Source: Candidatus Thalassospirochaeta sargassi
GTDB taxonomy: Bacteria > Spirochaetota > Spirochaetia > UBA9216
Assembly (NCBI GenBank): GCA_028532855.1
Contig: JAQQAL010000005.1
Span: 56,297-120,296, forward strand
Length of the DNA stretch: 64,000 nucleotides
Direction: 5' to 3'
Under the pieces are notes generated by a model. It was not told the DNA's origin and ran no database searches. It saw nothing but the letters and a program-made list of their open reading frames with translations. Of the stretch, positions 8,393 through 16,982 are shown piece by piece (position 1 is the first letter of the stretch; every line of letters begins with the position of its first letter). The position numbers and the translations under genes are program-made.

Positions 8393-8421
8393 AATAAACA
8401 ATAGTCACTGACCCGGGTCAA
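8393..8421 (-). promoter_or_regulatory. Promoter of the tetR gene with overlapping operator
   Basis: On the minus strand, TTGACC (8416-8421) and TTTATT (8393-8398) are 17 bases apart. The perfect palindrome TGACCCGGGTCA (8409-8420) covers the -35 box. The larger site 8402-8420 reads TAGTCACTGACCCGGGTCA on the plus strand. This arrangement implies negative autoregulation. Confidence 0.65.
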
Positions 8422-8505
8422 TCAGAGGGGTAGTGTTTGCGGGAAACCTAATCTATTAGAAGTGGTTTAAAAGCTATTGTTTATTCCGGAATTTTAATCC
8501 TGCCT

Positions 8506-10164
8506 CTAATACTTGAAGTCCGAGTCGCCGATGAACTCGCGCAGTATCGACGTCATAGGTACGTATTTCGGCTGTATGCTTGTAAAGTTATTCAGGAACA
8601 ACAACAGCCGCGATGCCTCTGCATAAGCCTCATCCCAGGGTTTCACGGCCTTGAGTACGGGTACGGCTAGGTTCTTCAAAACCGCAAGTTCGTAGTCCAG
8701 GGCGGAATTGAAAAATGCGTCTGCGTTGTTCTGAAAAGGGAAGATGTTTTTCTTCTCTCCGCGTTTTACAGATTCCCACATCCCGAGTGTATGAAGCGCG
8801 TCATAGCCGCGGAACTGGAAATCCCGGACAATACGGCGGATAAGCCTGTTGTCGGTTGTTGCTATTCTGTTATTATCATCCAGGTTAAGCTGGGTGAGGG
8901 CTGATATGTAAATTTTGAATTTCTGCTCAGGTCTTATCTTTGCCGTGAGTTTATCGTTCAGGCCGTGGATTCCCTCCATCAGCAGGATGTTTCTGCTTTC
9001 CATCCTGATCTTATGCCCTCGGTATTCTCTGAGTCCTGTTTTAAAATTGAAGGATGGTAATTCAACCTCCTCGCCGTCGAAAAGCTTAAGCATATCTGTA
9101 TTAAGCTGCGGAATATCAATAGCCTCAAGCGCCTCAAAATCCAATTCACCATACTCATCCCGCGGCGTCTCTTCCCGGTTGACATAGTAGTCGTCAAGCG
9201 AGATGAGCTGGGGATTGTAGCCCAGTACCTTAAGATGGATTGCAAGTTTTTTGGTGAAGGTTGTTTTTCCTGAAGAAGAAGGGCCTGCTATAAGCACAAC
9301 CCTTATGTCCCTGCCCTTAGCGGCAATCATGTCTGAAATTTGTGAAAGTTTTTTCTCATGCAGTGATTCCGCGACCCTGATAAAATCTTTTACACCGCTG
9401 CTGTCGCGCAGGTTGTTGAGCTTGCCGGCGCTGGTAACATTGAGGATCTTACCCCAGGCTTTATACTCAGTATAAATTGATTTAAGCAGATGATTATCTT
9501 CGAAGGTTTCAATTCTGTCAGGGGATGAAGCATGTGGATAGCGAAGTATGAATCCCGGGCCATAGGGCATCAGTTCAAACTTATTAAGCATTCCGGTTTC
9601 GGGAAGCAGGGGTTCATAAGCCAGGTCGATCCAGTTTCTTATGCGGTATACAGGAATAATTGATTCATTCCGGTATTTCAGAATCAGCATCTTTGATTCG
9701 TTTGATTCGAAAGCTGTGCATGCATCTTCATAGGACATGATTTCATAGGCTATTTTAAGATTTTCATCTATCAGTTCCTGTATTCTTTTTCGGATTGCAT
9801 CGAAATCTTTTTTGTCTACCGAGAGCATCCCGTCGAAGTAGCAGACATAACCGGTACTCAGCGAATGACCAACGATGAGTCTTCGCTCAGGGAATAAACC
9901 GCTGCATACCTTTGAGAGTAGGGCCGTGAGTGTTTTCCGGTATACACGTGCACCGGTAGCAGAGTTCAAAAATACAGGCTTAACTTCTGCGTTTATTTTC
10001 AACCGTGAGCTGAGACTGACGAGTTCATTGTTGACCAATGCCGATGTAACCGGATATTCGGTTCCTGAAAGCTGCCCGTTATCCTTGAGAATTGTGAGTA
10101 TGTCAGTGCCGTAGTTTACTGTTGTATCATGTCCGCTGCTGAACCGGACTTTTAGATCTTTCAT
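8506..10164 (-). CDS. Uridine kinase family protein with TGS/threonyl-tRNA-synthetase-like N terminus
   Basis: A protein of about 552 residues. An N-terminal TGS-like domain (to about residue 60) and a middle segment related to the threonyl-tRNA synthetase editing region (about 60-240, with RRLIVGHSLSTGYVCYFDG) precede a P-loop kinase domain of the phosphoribulokinase/uridine kinase family. Walker A is GPSSSGKTTF near residue 291; the substrate region LISLDDYYVNREETPRDEYG and LLMEGIHGLN follow. This architecture occurs in spirochaetes and several other bacteria, often annotated as uridine kinase, though the true nucleoside substrate is uncertain. I choose the ATG at 10164 over the one at 10176, because the SD GGAGG lies between them. 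Confidence 0.85.
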   Translation of the reverse strand: MKDLKVRFSSGHDTTVNYGTDILTILKDNGQLSGTEYPVTSALVNNELVSLSSRLKINAEVKPVFLNSATGARVYRKTLTALLSKVCSGLFPERRLIVGHSLSTGYVCYFDGMLSVDKKDFDAIRKRIQELIDENLKIAYEIMSYEDACTAFESNESKMLILKYRNESIIPVYRIRNWIDLAYEPLLPETGMLNKFELMPYGPGFILRYPHASSPDRIETFEDNHLLKSIYTEYKAWGKILNVTSAGKLNNLRDSSGVKDFIRVAESLHEKKLSQISDMIAAKGRDIRVVLIAGPSSSGKTTFTKKLAIHLKVLGYNPQLISLDDYYVNREETPRDEYGELDFEALEAIDIPQLNTDMLKLFDGEEVELPSFNFKTGLREYRGHKIRMESRNILLMEGIHGLNDKLTAKIRPEQKFKIYISALTQLNLDDNNRIATTDNRLIRRIVRDFQFRGYDALHTLGMWESVKRGEKKNIFPFQNNADAFFNSALDYELAVLKNLAVPVLKAVKPWDEAYAEASRLLLFLNNFTSIQPKYVPMTSILREFIGDSDFKY

Positions 10165-10250
10165 TGATGCCTCCATTTTAATTATAGATGGATAATGCGG
10201 GGATTAAAACAGAAAAATTTATTGACTTATAAAATATCAGGATCTTAGTA

Positions 10251-10448
10251 TCAGCTCTTTGCAGCTTCACGGAGAATTTTCATCCATTTCCCGGGCCCTG
10301 TGTATCGATAGCGGGTTGAAATAAGCTTTTCAAGCTCTTCGGGTTTGTCTAGAGGAGGGGGAGACAGCCATTTTTTTACAGCGTCACTTATATCTTTATT
10401 CTCATTACTCTTACCCGCTGCAATTTCAAGAAGATCCTTGTATTCCAT
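10251..10448 (-). CDS. Small conserved-looking hypothetical protein
   Basis: A 65-residue soluble protein of mixed charge with the segments LEIAAGKSNENKDISDAVKKWL and RYRYTGPGKWMKILREAAK. A strong ribosome site (AGGAGGT) six bases before the ATG supports translation. It follows the next upstream gene in the same direction with a 22-base gap, so it is co-transcribed with the 333-residue protein. I recognise no family. Confidence 0.6.
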   Translation of the reverse strand: MEYKDLLEIAAGKSNENKDISDAVKKWLSPPPLDKPEELEKLISTRYRYTGPGKWMKILREAAKS

Positions 10449-10470
10449 TATTACCTCCTAAATATACTTA

Positions 10471-11472
10471 TTAGAATAATTCCAGTTGAACTGCTTCACC
10501 TTTAGGAATACTGACAGAGGGCTCTTTAGTTACTGTAGTTGTCTCTGATGCTGATTCATATTCAACATCTACTTCATCTTCAGCTGCGGCATCAGCTGAT
10601 CTACCGGAGAGAAGATCCAGCATTGCAGAAACCCTGCCGGCAGGATCGTTCCGCCGGGGCATTTTCCCGAGATTGAAAAACAATATGAGTTCAGATTCAA
10701 GCATCGTCAGCATTTCAGAAATATCAATTAGAACCGGATCATCAGGATGACAGGCTGATATCAGGGTTCCTATTATTTCAAGTGCTGCTTCGGCATCTTC
10801 TTTGGAAAGTGTCCTGTCTACTAGTTTTTTTATAAGGGACCGTGTGAAACAGATAAGTGCTGATTCGGGTTCCGTTTCCAGCAATGAGAGCCCGATAAGC
10901 CTGAGCCCCTCAGCCTGGCCGAAAAGCATAATGATATTGTCGGCGAGGGTTTCATCATCAAAGTCGTTTTCAATACAGATCCTGAAACTCCAGAGAGCCA
11001 GGCTTTCTGCGGCTGCAGGGCTTTTTTTGACTTCCTTAATCAACAGTGACACGGTTTCGACGAAGAGTTCCTCACCGTATTCAATGCTTTCTTTCAGCTG
11101 CTCAATTGCGGAGGAAAGAAAGCGGCTGTCTTCAGTAATTCGCTTTGCCAGTTTTTCCTCATAGAATCCAAGGTTTTCAGCCGGGGTATCACCGGACATA
11201 TGTCTGAGAACTTTCTTAAGGCTCCCCGCAAGACAGTCGTCGGGGACCTCGTCAAGCCAACGGCACATAAGCATGAAATCCTGCTTATAGAATGCCTGAA
11301 TAGCATTAATCATGTTTATCCAGTCGGCTGATTCTCTGCCTTCGTCGGCCAGCCGCTCAAGAACTTCGGGATTATGCATGCCGTTAGTGACAGCTTCAAA
11401 TGCATCGCTGACGGCTATGGATGGAAATATTGTATTCAAAGAGACTGCGTTTGCAGAACCTGTAGCGATCAA
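10471..11472 (-). CDS. Hypothetical all-helical protein
   Basis: A 333-residue acidic protein that appears almost entirely alpha-helical, with many leucine/alanine heptad-like stretches reminiscent of HEAT or TPR folds. I recognise no catalytic motif or signal peptide. The tail ends in SIPKGEAVQLELF, which may be a short interaction peptide. Translation probably starts at TTG 11472, preceded by GAGAGG. It sits between the degenerate HD-GYP gene and a 65-residue unknown, all on the minus strand. Function is unknown. Confidence 0.6.
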   Translation of the reverse strand: MIATGSANAVSLNTIFPSIAVSDAFEAVTNGMHNPEVLERLADEGRESADWINMINAIQAFYKQDFMLMCRWLDEVPDDCLAGSLKKVLRHMSGDTPAENLGFYEEKLAKRITEDSRFLSSAIEQLKESIEYGEELFVETVSLLIKEVKKSPAAAESLALWSFRICIENDFDDETLADNIIMLFGQAEGLRLIGLSLLETEPESALICFTRSLIKKLVDRTLSKEDAEAALEIIGTLISACHPDDPVLIDISEMLTMLESELILFFNLGKMPRRNDPAGRVSAMLDLLSGRSADAAAEDEVDVEYESASETTTVTKEPSVSIPKGEAVQLELF

Positions 11473-11548
11473 AGTATAGAACCTCTCCGGTATTGTTTTC
11501 AGGAAGATACAGGCTAATTAAAAGCCTTGAATCTGTCAACGGTTTTTA

Positions 11549-12706
11549 TCAGCTGTTTGGAAGTTTTGCTTTTAACGCCTCCACTTCAGTGCGGCTGAGT
11601 GCAACCTTAATCTGCACTTCGTCATCCTCTGCTGTGTGAAGCAGGGGAGCGTCTGCGAAATATGTTCCCTTGGCATCAAAAAGCATTCTAAGAACGGGGA
11701 ATTTAGGTTCAGCCGAATTGGTTTCCGCCACGACGCCCACTGAGTTATCGGTCAGCCGAACATAGGTGCCTATCGGATACACGGTCAGGGTGAGCAAAAG
11801 CACCCTCAGTACCTTTTCATCGTATTTGCGGCCTTTTTCCCGGATGAGATCAAGCATGCCTGAATGACCGTCTACATTGTTGCGAAAGGGACGTTTTGAA
11901 ACGGCTGCGCAATAAGAACTTGCTACGGCTATCAGCTTTCCGTACAGGCTTATCTTATCGCCAGTGATCCCCCGCGGATATCCTGAACCATCTATGTTCT
12001 CACGATGTTCAAGAACTGCAAGGGCTACCGGAAGGGGAAACTCTGCATTTTTCAGTGAACGGAAGCCTAAGACAGGAAAGAGTGTTATACTTTTTTTCTG
12101 TTCCGGTGTTAGAGCCTGTTCCGAATAAAAGAGATCCTGCGGTATCTGCATTGAACCAATTCGATGTAGAATAGCGGCAAGTCCAAGTTCAATCTGCTTA
12201 TGCGCCGGCAGTTTCAGGGTGTCGCTCATTGCGATTGCAAGAATTGCGGTTTTTACCGATTGTGAAACACCGTAGTCTATCTCGTTGGATTCGTATTCTG
12301 CGAGGTTGAGCAGCCATGGTTTGTGAGTCTTCGTCATCTGAAGGAGTTTTTTGACCTGATCCGAGATCAAATTGAGTTTCGGCTCATTTCCTTCCTGGTA
12401 GGATTTAAACAGTTTAGCAACGAATTTACAGAGGCTCTCAAAAAATTCAGCAGCTTCACGCTCCTGTTCAGATTCCGCTCCATTCTTTTTCAGAAGGATG
12501 CCCTCTGTTTCGGCGCTGCTGATTATCTCCGTGAACTCAGGGTTGCCCTCAGCCTTGATTATCTTGAAATTCCAGTCATAGAGTCTTCGTTTCAGCCCCG
12601 GTAGCACAGGTGTGTCAGGACTGATAAGGATATAACCGTCGTCGAGAAAGAGGCTCTCGGAGCTGAATGCCTGATTAGGCAGATTTTCGACTGATATTTC
12701 GTTCAT
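11549..12706 (-). CDS. HD-GYP-like protein with degenerate active site
   Basis: A protein of about 385 residues. Residues 1-130 form an unrecognised N-terminal region. The rest aligns with the HD-GYP family (cyclic-di-GMP phosphodiesterases). The HD motif, normally HDIGK, is HRIGS near residue 178. The HHE motif is EHRE, and the downstream DxxDA region is VASSYCAA with both aspartates gone. The GSGYP signature near residue 240 is intact. Loss of the metal ligands argues against hydrolysis and for a binding or scaffolding role. A C-terminal beta-rich tail (TYVRLTDNSVGVVAETN) is typical of spirochaete and proteobacterial HD-GYP proteins. The start is the ATG at 12706 after GAGGAAG. Confidence 0.82.
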   Translation of the reverse strand: MNEISVENLPNQAFSSESLFLDDGYILISPDTPVLPGLKRRLYDWNFKIIKAEGNPEFTEIISSAETEGILLKKNGAESEQEREAAEFFESLCKFVAKLFKSYQEGNEPKLNLISDQVKKLLQMTKTHKPWLLNLAEYESNEIDYGVSQSVKTAILAIAMSDTLKLPAHKQIELGLAAILHRIGSMQIPQDLFYSEQALTPEQKKSITLFPVLGFRSLKNAEFPLPVALAVLEHRENIDGSGYPRGITGDKISLYGKLIAVASSYCAAVSKRPFRNNVDGHSGMLDLIREKGRKYDEKVLRVLLLTLTVYPIGTYVRLTDNSVGVVAETNSAEPKFPVLRMLFDAKGTYFADAPLLHTAEDDEVQIKVALSRTEVEALKAKLPNS

Positions 12707-12729
12707 CAAACTTCCTCGTTGACCGCTTT

Positions 12730-12750
12730 TTGATATTGAAGTAATATCAA
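12730..12750. promoter_or_regulatory. 21-bp perfect inverted repeat between divergent genes
   Basis: TTGATATT and AATATCAA flank the five bases GAAGT. The repeat lies 24 bases before the HD-GYP gene and upstream of the divergent gene at 12855. The 8-5-8 geometry suits a dimeric repressor. No local regulator gene is obvious. Confidence 0.5.
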
Positions 12751-12776
12751 TGGGAAAACGGCCTTAACAAAATTAT

Positions 12777-12806
12777 ACAGGATATTAAAGAAAAAATCCT
12801 GTTTTT
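12777..12806 (+). terminator. Terminator-like hairpin in the divergent leader
   Basis: ACAGGAT (12777-12783) pairs with ATCCTGT (12796-12802) and runs into five T. It sits about 50 bases before the plus-strand membrane-protein gene, so it could be an attenuator in that leader. Confidence 0.4.
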
Positions 12807-12854
12807 CCGCCTGTAAATCGACGGATATCCCCTTCTTATATTATTGGAGTATTT

Positions 12855-13661
12855 TTGTTGAAATTTAAGATTATTTTTCTGGCTTTTAATGTATTAATAG
12901 TTTTTTCGTTCCTTATGATCTTTCTTCTGCCTGTTTTTATGCTTGGCGGAGATTATGCCATGCAGTTCTGGCAGAGCAGCTGGTGGATAGCCCCTATCTT
13001 TGCAGCAGTCCTTCTTGTTTTAAATATCATTTATTTTATGAACCGAAAAATTCTTGATTACCTTGAAAACGAGAACTGGATTGAGTTGAAGGTCCTGCTT
13101 GAGCAGAAGATATTCCAGCAGAAGAAGGTCCGGAAAATGTACATTAGAATGTATATCTCAACCTGCATTGCAACGTCAGCGATAAGCGATATAAATCTTC
13201 TTGAAAATCTGCTTCGCCAGGATTACCCGCAGTTGCTTGACCGCTGGGCACTGTCTTTGGGGCTCCCTTATCTGCTTACGAATGAACCGGACAGAATGAA
13301 GGAATACTTCGGCGGATTTCTCACTGTCAACAGCGATGATGCCGGATGGCTTAAATGGAATTACTGTTTTGCTCTTTTATTAAAAAAAGAGACTGATGAT
13401 GCCCTTCCGATATTAACTGAGCTTGCCGGTGACAAGAAAGACAAGCTGTTGAGGCTGTCGAGTCTCTATATGCTTTCTCCTTTCAAGGCTGATGAAAAGG
13501 CTGCGGAAGTACTGGATAGCGGTAGGGCTGAACTCAGGACAGGAATGACGAAAGCCCTGTATATGAAGGAACTTGACCGGCAGAAAGAAAACGTTCAGAT
13601 GCTCTTTATCTCAAAGATCTTTGACGAAGCAGTCTCCTGGCTGTTTGAGGAGGCGGAGTGA
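12855..13661 (+). CDS. Two-TM membrane protein of unknown function
   Basis: A 268-residue protein. Two hydrophobic segments lie at about residues 3-25 and 38-60. A cytoplasmic helical part follows with TPR-like character (ALLLKKETDDALPILTELAG). I recognise no enzyme motif. Translation begins at one of two adjacent TTG codons (12855 or 12858), 5-8 bases after GGAG; both are plausible. Its stop overlaps the alanine aminotransferase region, so it is co-transcribed with alaA and gltX, but this gives no clear functional hint. Confidence 0.7.
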   Translation: MLKFKIIFLAFNVLIVFSFLMIFLLPVFMLGGDYAMQFWQSSWWIAPIFAAVLLVLNIIYFMNRKILDYLENENWIELKVLLEQKIFQQKKVRKMYIRMYISTCIATSAISDINLLENLLRQDYPQLLDRWALSLGLPYLLTNEPDRMKEYFGGFLTVNSDDAGWLKWNYCFALLLKKETDDALPILTELAGDKKDKLLRLSSLYMLSPFKADEKAAEVLDSGRAELRTGMTKALYMKELDRQKENVQMLFISKIFDEAVSWLFEEAE

Positions 13662-13663
13662 GC

Positions 13664-14884
13664 ATGAGGGAGTTCAGAAAATCGCATAAACTTGATAATG
13701 TCTGCTACGATATCCGCGGCCCCGTTATGGAAGAAGCCGAAAAACTACAGGCTGAAGGTGCCAGCATACTGAAACTCAATATCGGCAATACAGCCACTTT
13801 CGGGCTTTATACCCCTGATGAGGTTGTCCACGACATGATCATGAATCTGCGAGACGCCGAAGGCTACTGTGATTCAAGAGGAATATTTGCAGCCCGGAAG
13901 GCTGTAATGCACAACTGTCAGCAGAAGAATATAAGGGGTGTCGATGTAGACGATATTTATATCGGAAACGGCGTTTCTGAACTTATTTCCATGTCGATGA
14001 ACGGACTCCTTGACGATGGTGATGAAGTGCTGATTCCAGCGCCTGATTATCCGCTTTGGACTGCTTCCGTGACGCTTTCGGGCGGAACCCCCGTACACTA
14101 TATCTGTGATGAAGAATCGGACTGGTATCCTGATCTTGACGACATGGAATCTAAAATCAGTTCCCGGACAAAGGCTGTCGTAATTATCAGTCCGAATAAT
14201 CCGACAGGGGCTGTTTATCCGCCGGATGTTCTGCGTGGAATCATTGATCTTGCTGTGAAGCATGAGCTGATAGTGTTTTCGGATGAAATATACGATAAAA
14301 TTATCTATGATCAGGACTTCTATGTTTCGCCGGCTTCACTCAGCGATGAGGTGATGTTTATTACTTTCGGCGGACTGTCCAAGGTTTACCGCGCCCCGGG
14401 GTTCCGTGCAGGCTGGATGATTCTCAGCGGCAATAAATCTGCAGCCAGGGATTACATTGAAGGTCTGAACATTCTTTCGAATATGAGACTCTGCAGCAAT
14501 GTGCCGTCGCAGTTTGCCATACAGACTAGTCTTGGGGGATATCAGAGCATAACCGAATTGATTGTGCCGGGCGGGCGGCTCTATGAACAGCGTGAAGCAG
14601 CCTGGAGTCTTCTTAATGAAATACCGGGTATAAGCTGTGTGAAACCGGCGGGCGCTCTTTATTGTTTTCCGAAGGTTGATATCAGGCGTTTCGGTATTGA
14701 AGATGATGTTCAGTTTGTACTTGATTTTCTTCGGGCAAAACATATACTGCTTGTTCAGGGTACAGGATTCAACTGGAAATCACCCGATCATTTTCGACTG
14801 GTTTTTCTGCCCGTGGTGGAAGAGCTTGAACGTGCAGCAGAAAATCTAAAAGACTTTTTATCAGTATATAAACAGGGAGAATAA
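13664..14884 (+). CDS. alaA: Alanine-pyruvate aminotransferase, AlaA type
   Basis: A 406-residue PLP-dependent class I aminotransferase closely resembling E. coli AlaA. Shared stretches include NVCYDIRGPV, LKLNIGN, GYCDSRGIFAARKAV, YIGNGVSELI, PAPDYPLW and NPNNPTGAVY. The PLP lysine lies in FGGLSKVYRAPGFRAGWM. It interconverts pyruvate and alanine using glutamate. The ATG at 13664 gives exactly the N-terminal length of the E. coli protein and has GGAG seven bases upstream; a GTG at 13658 is the alternative. It lies in an operon with the preceding membrane protein and with gltX, which uses glutamate. Confidence 0.93.
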   Translation: MREFRKSHKLDNVCYDIRGPVMEEAEKLQAEGASILKLNIGNTATFGLYTPDEVVHDMIMNLRDAEGYCDSRGIFAARKAVMHNCQQKNIRGVDVDDIYIGNGVSELISMSMNGLLDDGDEVLIPAPDYPLWTASVTLSGGTPVHYICDEESDWYPDLDDMESKISSRTKAVVIISPNNPTGAVYPPDVLRGIIDLAVKHELIVFSDEIYDKIIYDQDFYVSPASLSDEVMFITFGGLSKVYRAPGFRAGWMILSGNKSAARDYIEGLNILSNMRLCSNVPSQFAIQTSLGGYQSITELIVPGGRLYEQREAAWSLLNEIPGISCVKPAGALYCFPKVDIRRFGIEDDVQFVLDFLRAKHILLVQGTGFNWKSPDHFRLVFLPVVEELERAAENLKDFLSVYKQGE

Positions 14885-14888
14885 AGCT

Positions 14889-16373
14889 ATGAGTGTAAGA
14901 GTCAGATATGCCCCGTCTCCGACAGGGCTGCAGCATATCGGCGGAGTGCGAACCGCCTTATTCAATTATTTTTTTGCAAAAAGTCAGGGCGGGGATTTCA
15001 TTCTCCGGATAGAAGATACAGATCGTGAGCGTTATAGTGATGAATCGCTCCAGGATTTATACGACACCTTCAGTTGGCTTGGGATAGAATGGGATGAAGG
15101 TCCCGACAAGGGTGGTGAATACGGACCCTATGTGCAGTCGGAGCGATTCGATATGTACAGGGAATATGCCGACAAGCTGATTGCCGAAGGAAAAGCATAT
15201 AAGTGTTACTGCACCCCCGAACGCCTTGAAGCGTTGAGAACTGAACAGCAGAAGGACAAGAAGGCTCACCAGGGCTACGACCGGCACTGTCGCGATCTAA
15301 CCCCTGAACAGCAGGCTGAGTATGAGAAGCAGGGGATCAAACCCGTTGTTCGCTTCAAGATTCCACTTGATGGAAAAACAGTCTTTCATGATGTGCTTCT
15401 TGGCGACGTTAAGCGTAAAAACAGCGACATCAGTCCCGATCCCGTTCTGCTGAAATCAGACGGCTTCCCGACATACCATCTTGCTAATATAATTGACGAC
15501 CATCATATGAACATAACACATATAATGCGCGCCCAGGAGTGGCTTCCGTCAGGCCCCCTGCATATTCTTCTATATCAGGCATTCGAATGGGATCCGCCGA
15601 CATACTGCCATCTCCCGATGGTAATGGGCAAGGATGGTCAGAAGCTGTCCAAGCGCCACGGCTCGACCAGTTTGAGAGATTTCATTGCCAAGGGTTATCT
15701 TCCCGAAGCCATTATTAACTACATTTCGCTGATAGGCTGGGCGTACGATGATTCGCGCGAGTTTTTTGATAAGGCCGATTTGGAAAAGCTCTTTGTTCTT
15801 GAAAAGCTGAACAAAGCGCCGGGTGTTTTCGACTACAAAAAGCTGGACTGGTTCAACGGCCAGTATATTAGAAAGCTTTCTGACGAAGAACTAAAAGCTA
15901 AGATTATTCCCTATCTTCAGGATTCCGGCAATGTGGATAATCCGCCTTCAGAAGCTCAGGATGCAATGCTCAACGGTCTTATTCCCATTGTCAAGGAAAG
16001 ACTAAAGCTTCTATCGGATATTGTTCCTATGACAGCCTTTCTCTTTTCCGATATTTCCGGTTATCCTGCCGAGGACCTTATACCAAAAAAGAAGGACGCA
16101 GCATCGACTCTTGAAATACTGAAGCTCGGACGGCCTCTTATCGAAAAGATGGCCGAACTAGGTCCTGACGGAGAGGCACAGGATGAGGCGCTTGAAGCGG
16201 CCTTCAAGGCTCTGTCCGAAGAAAGCGGCTTCAAACTCGGCGAACTGCTTTCTCCCCTAAGGGTTGCTGTTACCGGTTCGCGTGTTTCACCGCCGCTTTT
16301 TGCGTCGATTAGGCTGCTCGGTCTTAAGACTGCACTTGAGAGGATAGACGAGGCAGTTAAGAAGCTAGAATAA
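14889..16373 (+). CDS. gltX: Glutamyl-tRNA synthetase
   Basis: A 494-residue class Ib aminoacyl-tRNA synthetase that charges tRNA-Glu. The HIGH-type motif is QHIGGVRTALFNYFFA near residues 16-31. The zinc-type region is partly kept (YKCYCTPE and HCRDLTPEQ). The KMSKS motif is KLSKRHGS near residue 255. The C-terminal anticodon-binding helical domain is complete. Length is typical. It begins four bases after alaA with an AGGGAG ribosome site. Whether it also charges tRNA-Gln in this organism cannot be decided from the window. Confidence 0.96.
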   Translation: MSVRVRYAPSPTGLQHIGGVRTALFNYFFAKSQGGDFILRIEDTDRERYSDESLQDLYDTFSWLGIEWDEGPDKGGEYGPYVQSERFDMYREYADKLIAEGKAYKCYCTPERLEALRTEQQKDKKAHQGYDRHCRDLTPEQQAEYEKQGIKPVVRFKIPLDGKTVFHDVLLGDVKRKNSDISPDPVLLKSDGFPTYHLANIIDDHHMNITHIMRAQEWLPSGPLHILLYQAFEWDPPTYCHLPMVMGKDGQKLSKRHGSTSLRDFIAKGYLPEAIINYISLIGWAYDDSREFFDKADLEKLFVLEKLNKAPGVFDYKKLDWFNGQYIRKLSDEELKAKIIPYLQDSGNVDNPPSEAQDAMLNGLIPIVKERLKLLSDIVPMTAFLFSDISGYPAEDLIPKKKDAASTLEILKLGRPLIEKMAELGPDGEAQDEALEAAFKALSEESGFKLGELLSPLRVAVTGSRVSPPLFASIRLLGLKTALERIDEAVKKLE

Positions 16374-16420
16374 TTTCTTTCTATAGTTTTTCTGCTCTTG
16401 TTCCTATCTGTGATTATTGT

Positions 16421-16482
16421 GGACTATAAGAGACAATAAGGGTCAAAAAGCCCTTGACATTGTTGCCGACTCTGACTATTTT
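16421..16482 (+). promoter_or_regulatory. Promoter and upstream repeats of the IIA-antiporter operon
   Basis: TTGACA (16454-16459) and TATTTT (16477-16482) are 17 bases apart. Ten-base-phased repeats GGACTATAAG and AGACAATAAG, then GGTCA, lie at 16421-16445, ending eight bases before the -35 box. The same layout recurs at 18645-18706. Confidence 0.72.
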
Positions 16483-16499
16483 AAACTCAAGGAGATTTT

Positions 16500-16982
16500 A
16501 TGGATCTTGCGAATATTATAGACAGAGAACGCTGCTGCGTTCTGAAAGAAACTACTAAAACCGAAGCCATAATAGAGCTTGTCAACAGTCTTGAGGGTTT
16601 TAATGGTCCTCAGCTGAACGGCGGGCCTCTTGATATCGAAGAATTGCGGAAAGAGCTTTTTTACCGTGAACAGTTAATGAGTACAGGCCTTAGTCTCGGT
16701 CTTGCCGTACCACATGTGCGATTCAGGGGGGTTAAATCTCCCCTTGTAATTGCAGGTATTCAGCCAGACGGAATTACTGATTACGACACTCTGGACGGAA
16801 GCGAAGTTAATATCGTGATAATGATAATCGTCGGCGAGAATCAGCATAAACAGCATATCAGGCTCCTCTCGCTGATTGCATCAAGGCTTAAAGATAATAA
16901 ACTGAAACAGGCTCTGCTCTCTGCAGGCAGTGGTGAAGAAATATACAGTCTGTTAGCAGGCAGCGAAGAGGCGGGATTATAA
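16500..16982 (+). CDS. PTS EIIA-like (fructose/nitrogen type) regulatory protein
   Basis: A 160-residue stand-alone EIIA domain of the fructose/mannitol/PtsN fold. The phosphorylatable histidine is H72 in LGLAVPHVRF. The flanking STGLSLG and the IVGENQHKQHIRLLSLIASRL segment are typical. No EIIB or EIIC domain is present, and no sugar permease is nearby. Instead its stop codon overlaps the start of a cation:proton antiporter by one base. This strongly suggests that it senses or regulates ion transport in the manner of PtsN (EIIA-Ntr) proteins. Its phosphodonor is not in the window. Confidence 0.88.
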   Translation: MDLANIIDRERCCVLKETTKTEAIIELVNSLEGFNGPQLNGGPLDIEELRKELFYREQLMSTGLSLGLAVPHVRFRGVKSPLVIAGIQPDGITDYDTLDGSEVNIVIMIIVGENQHKQHIRLLSLIASRLKDNKLKQALLSAGSGEEIYSLLAGSEEAGL

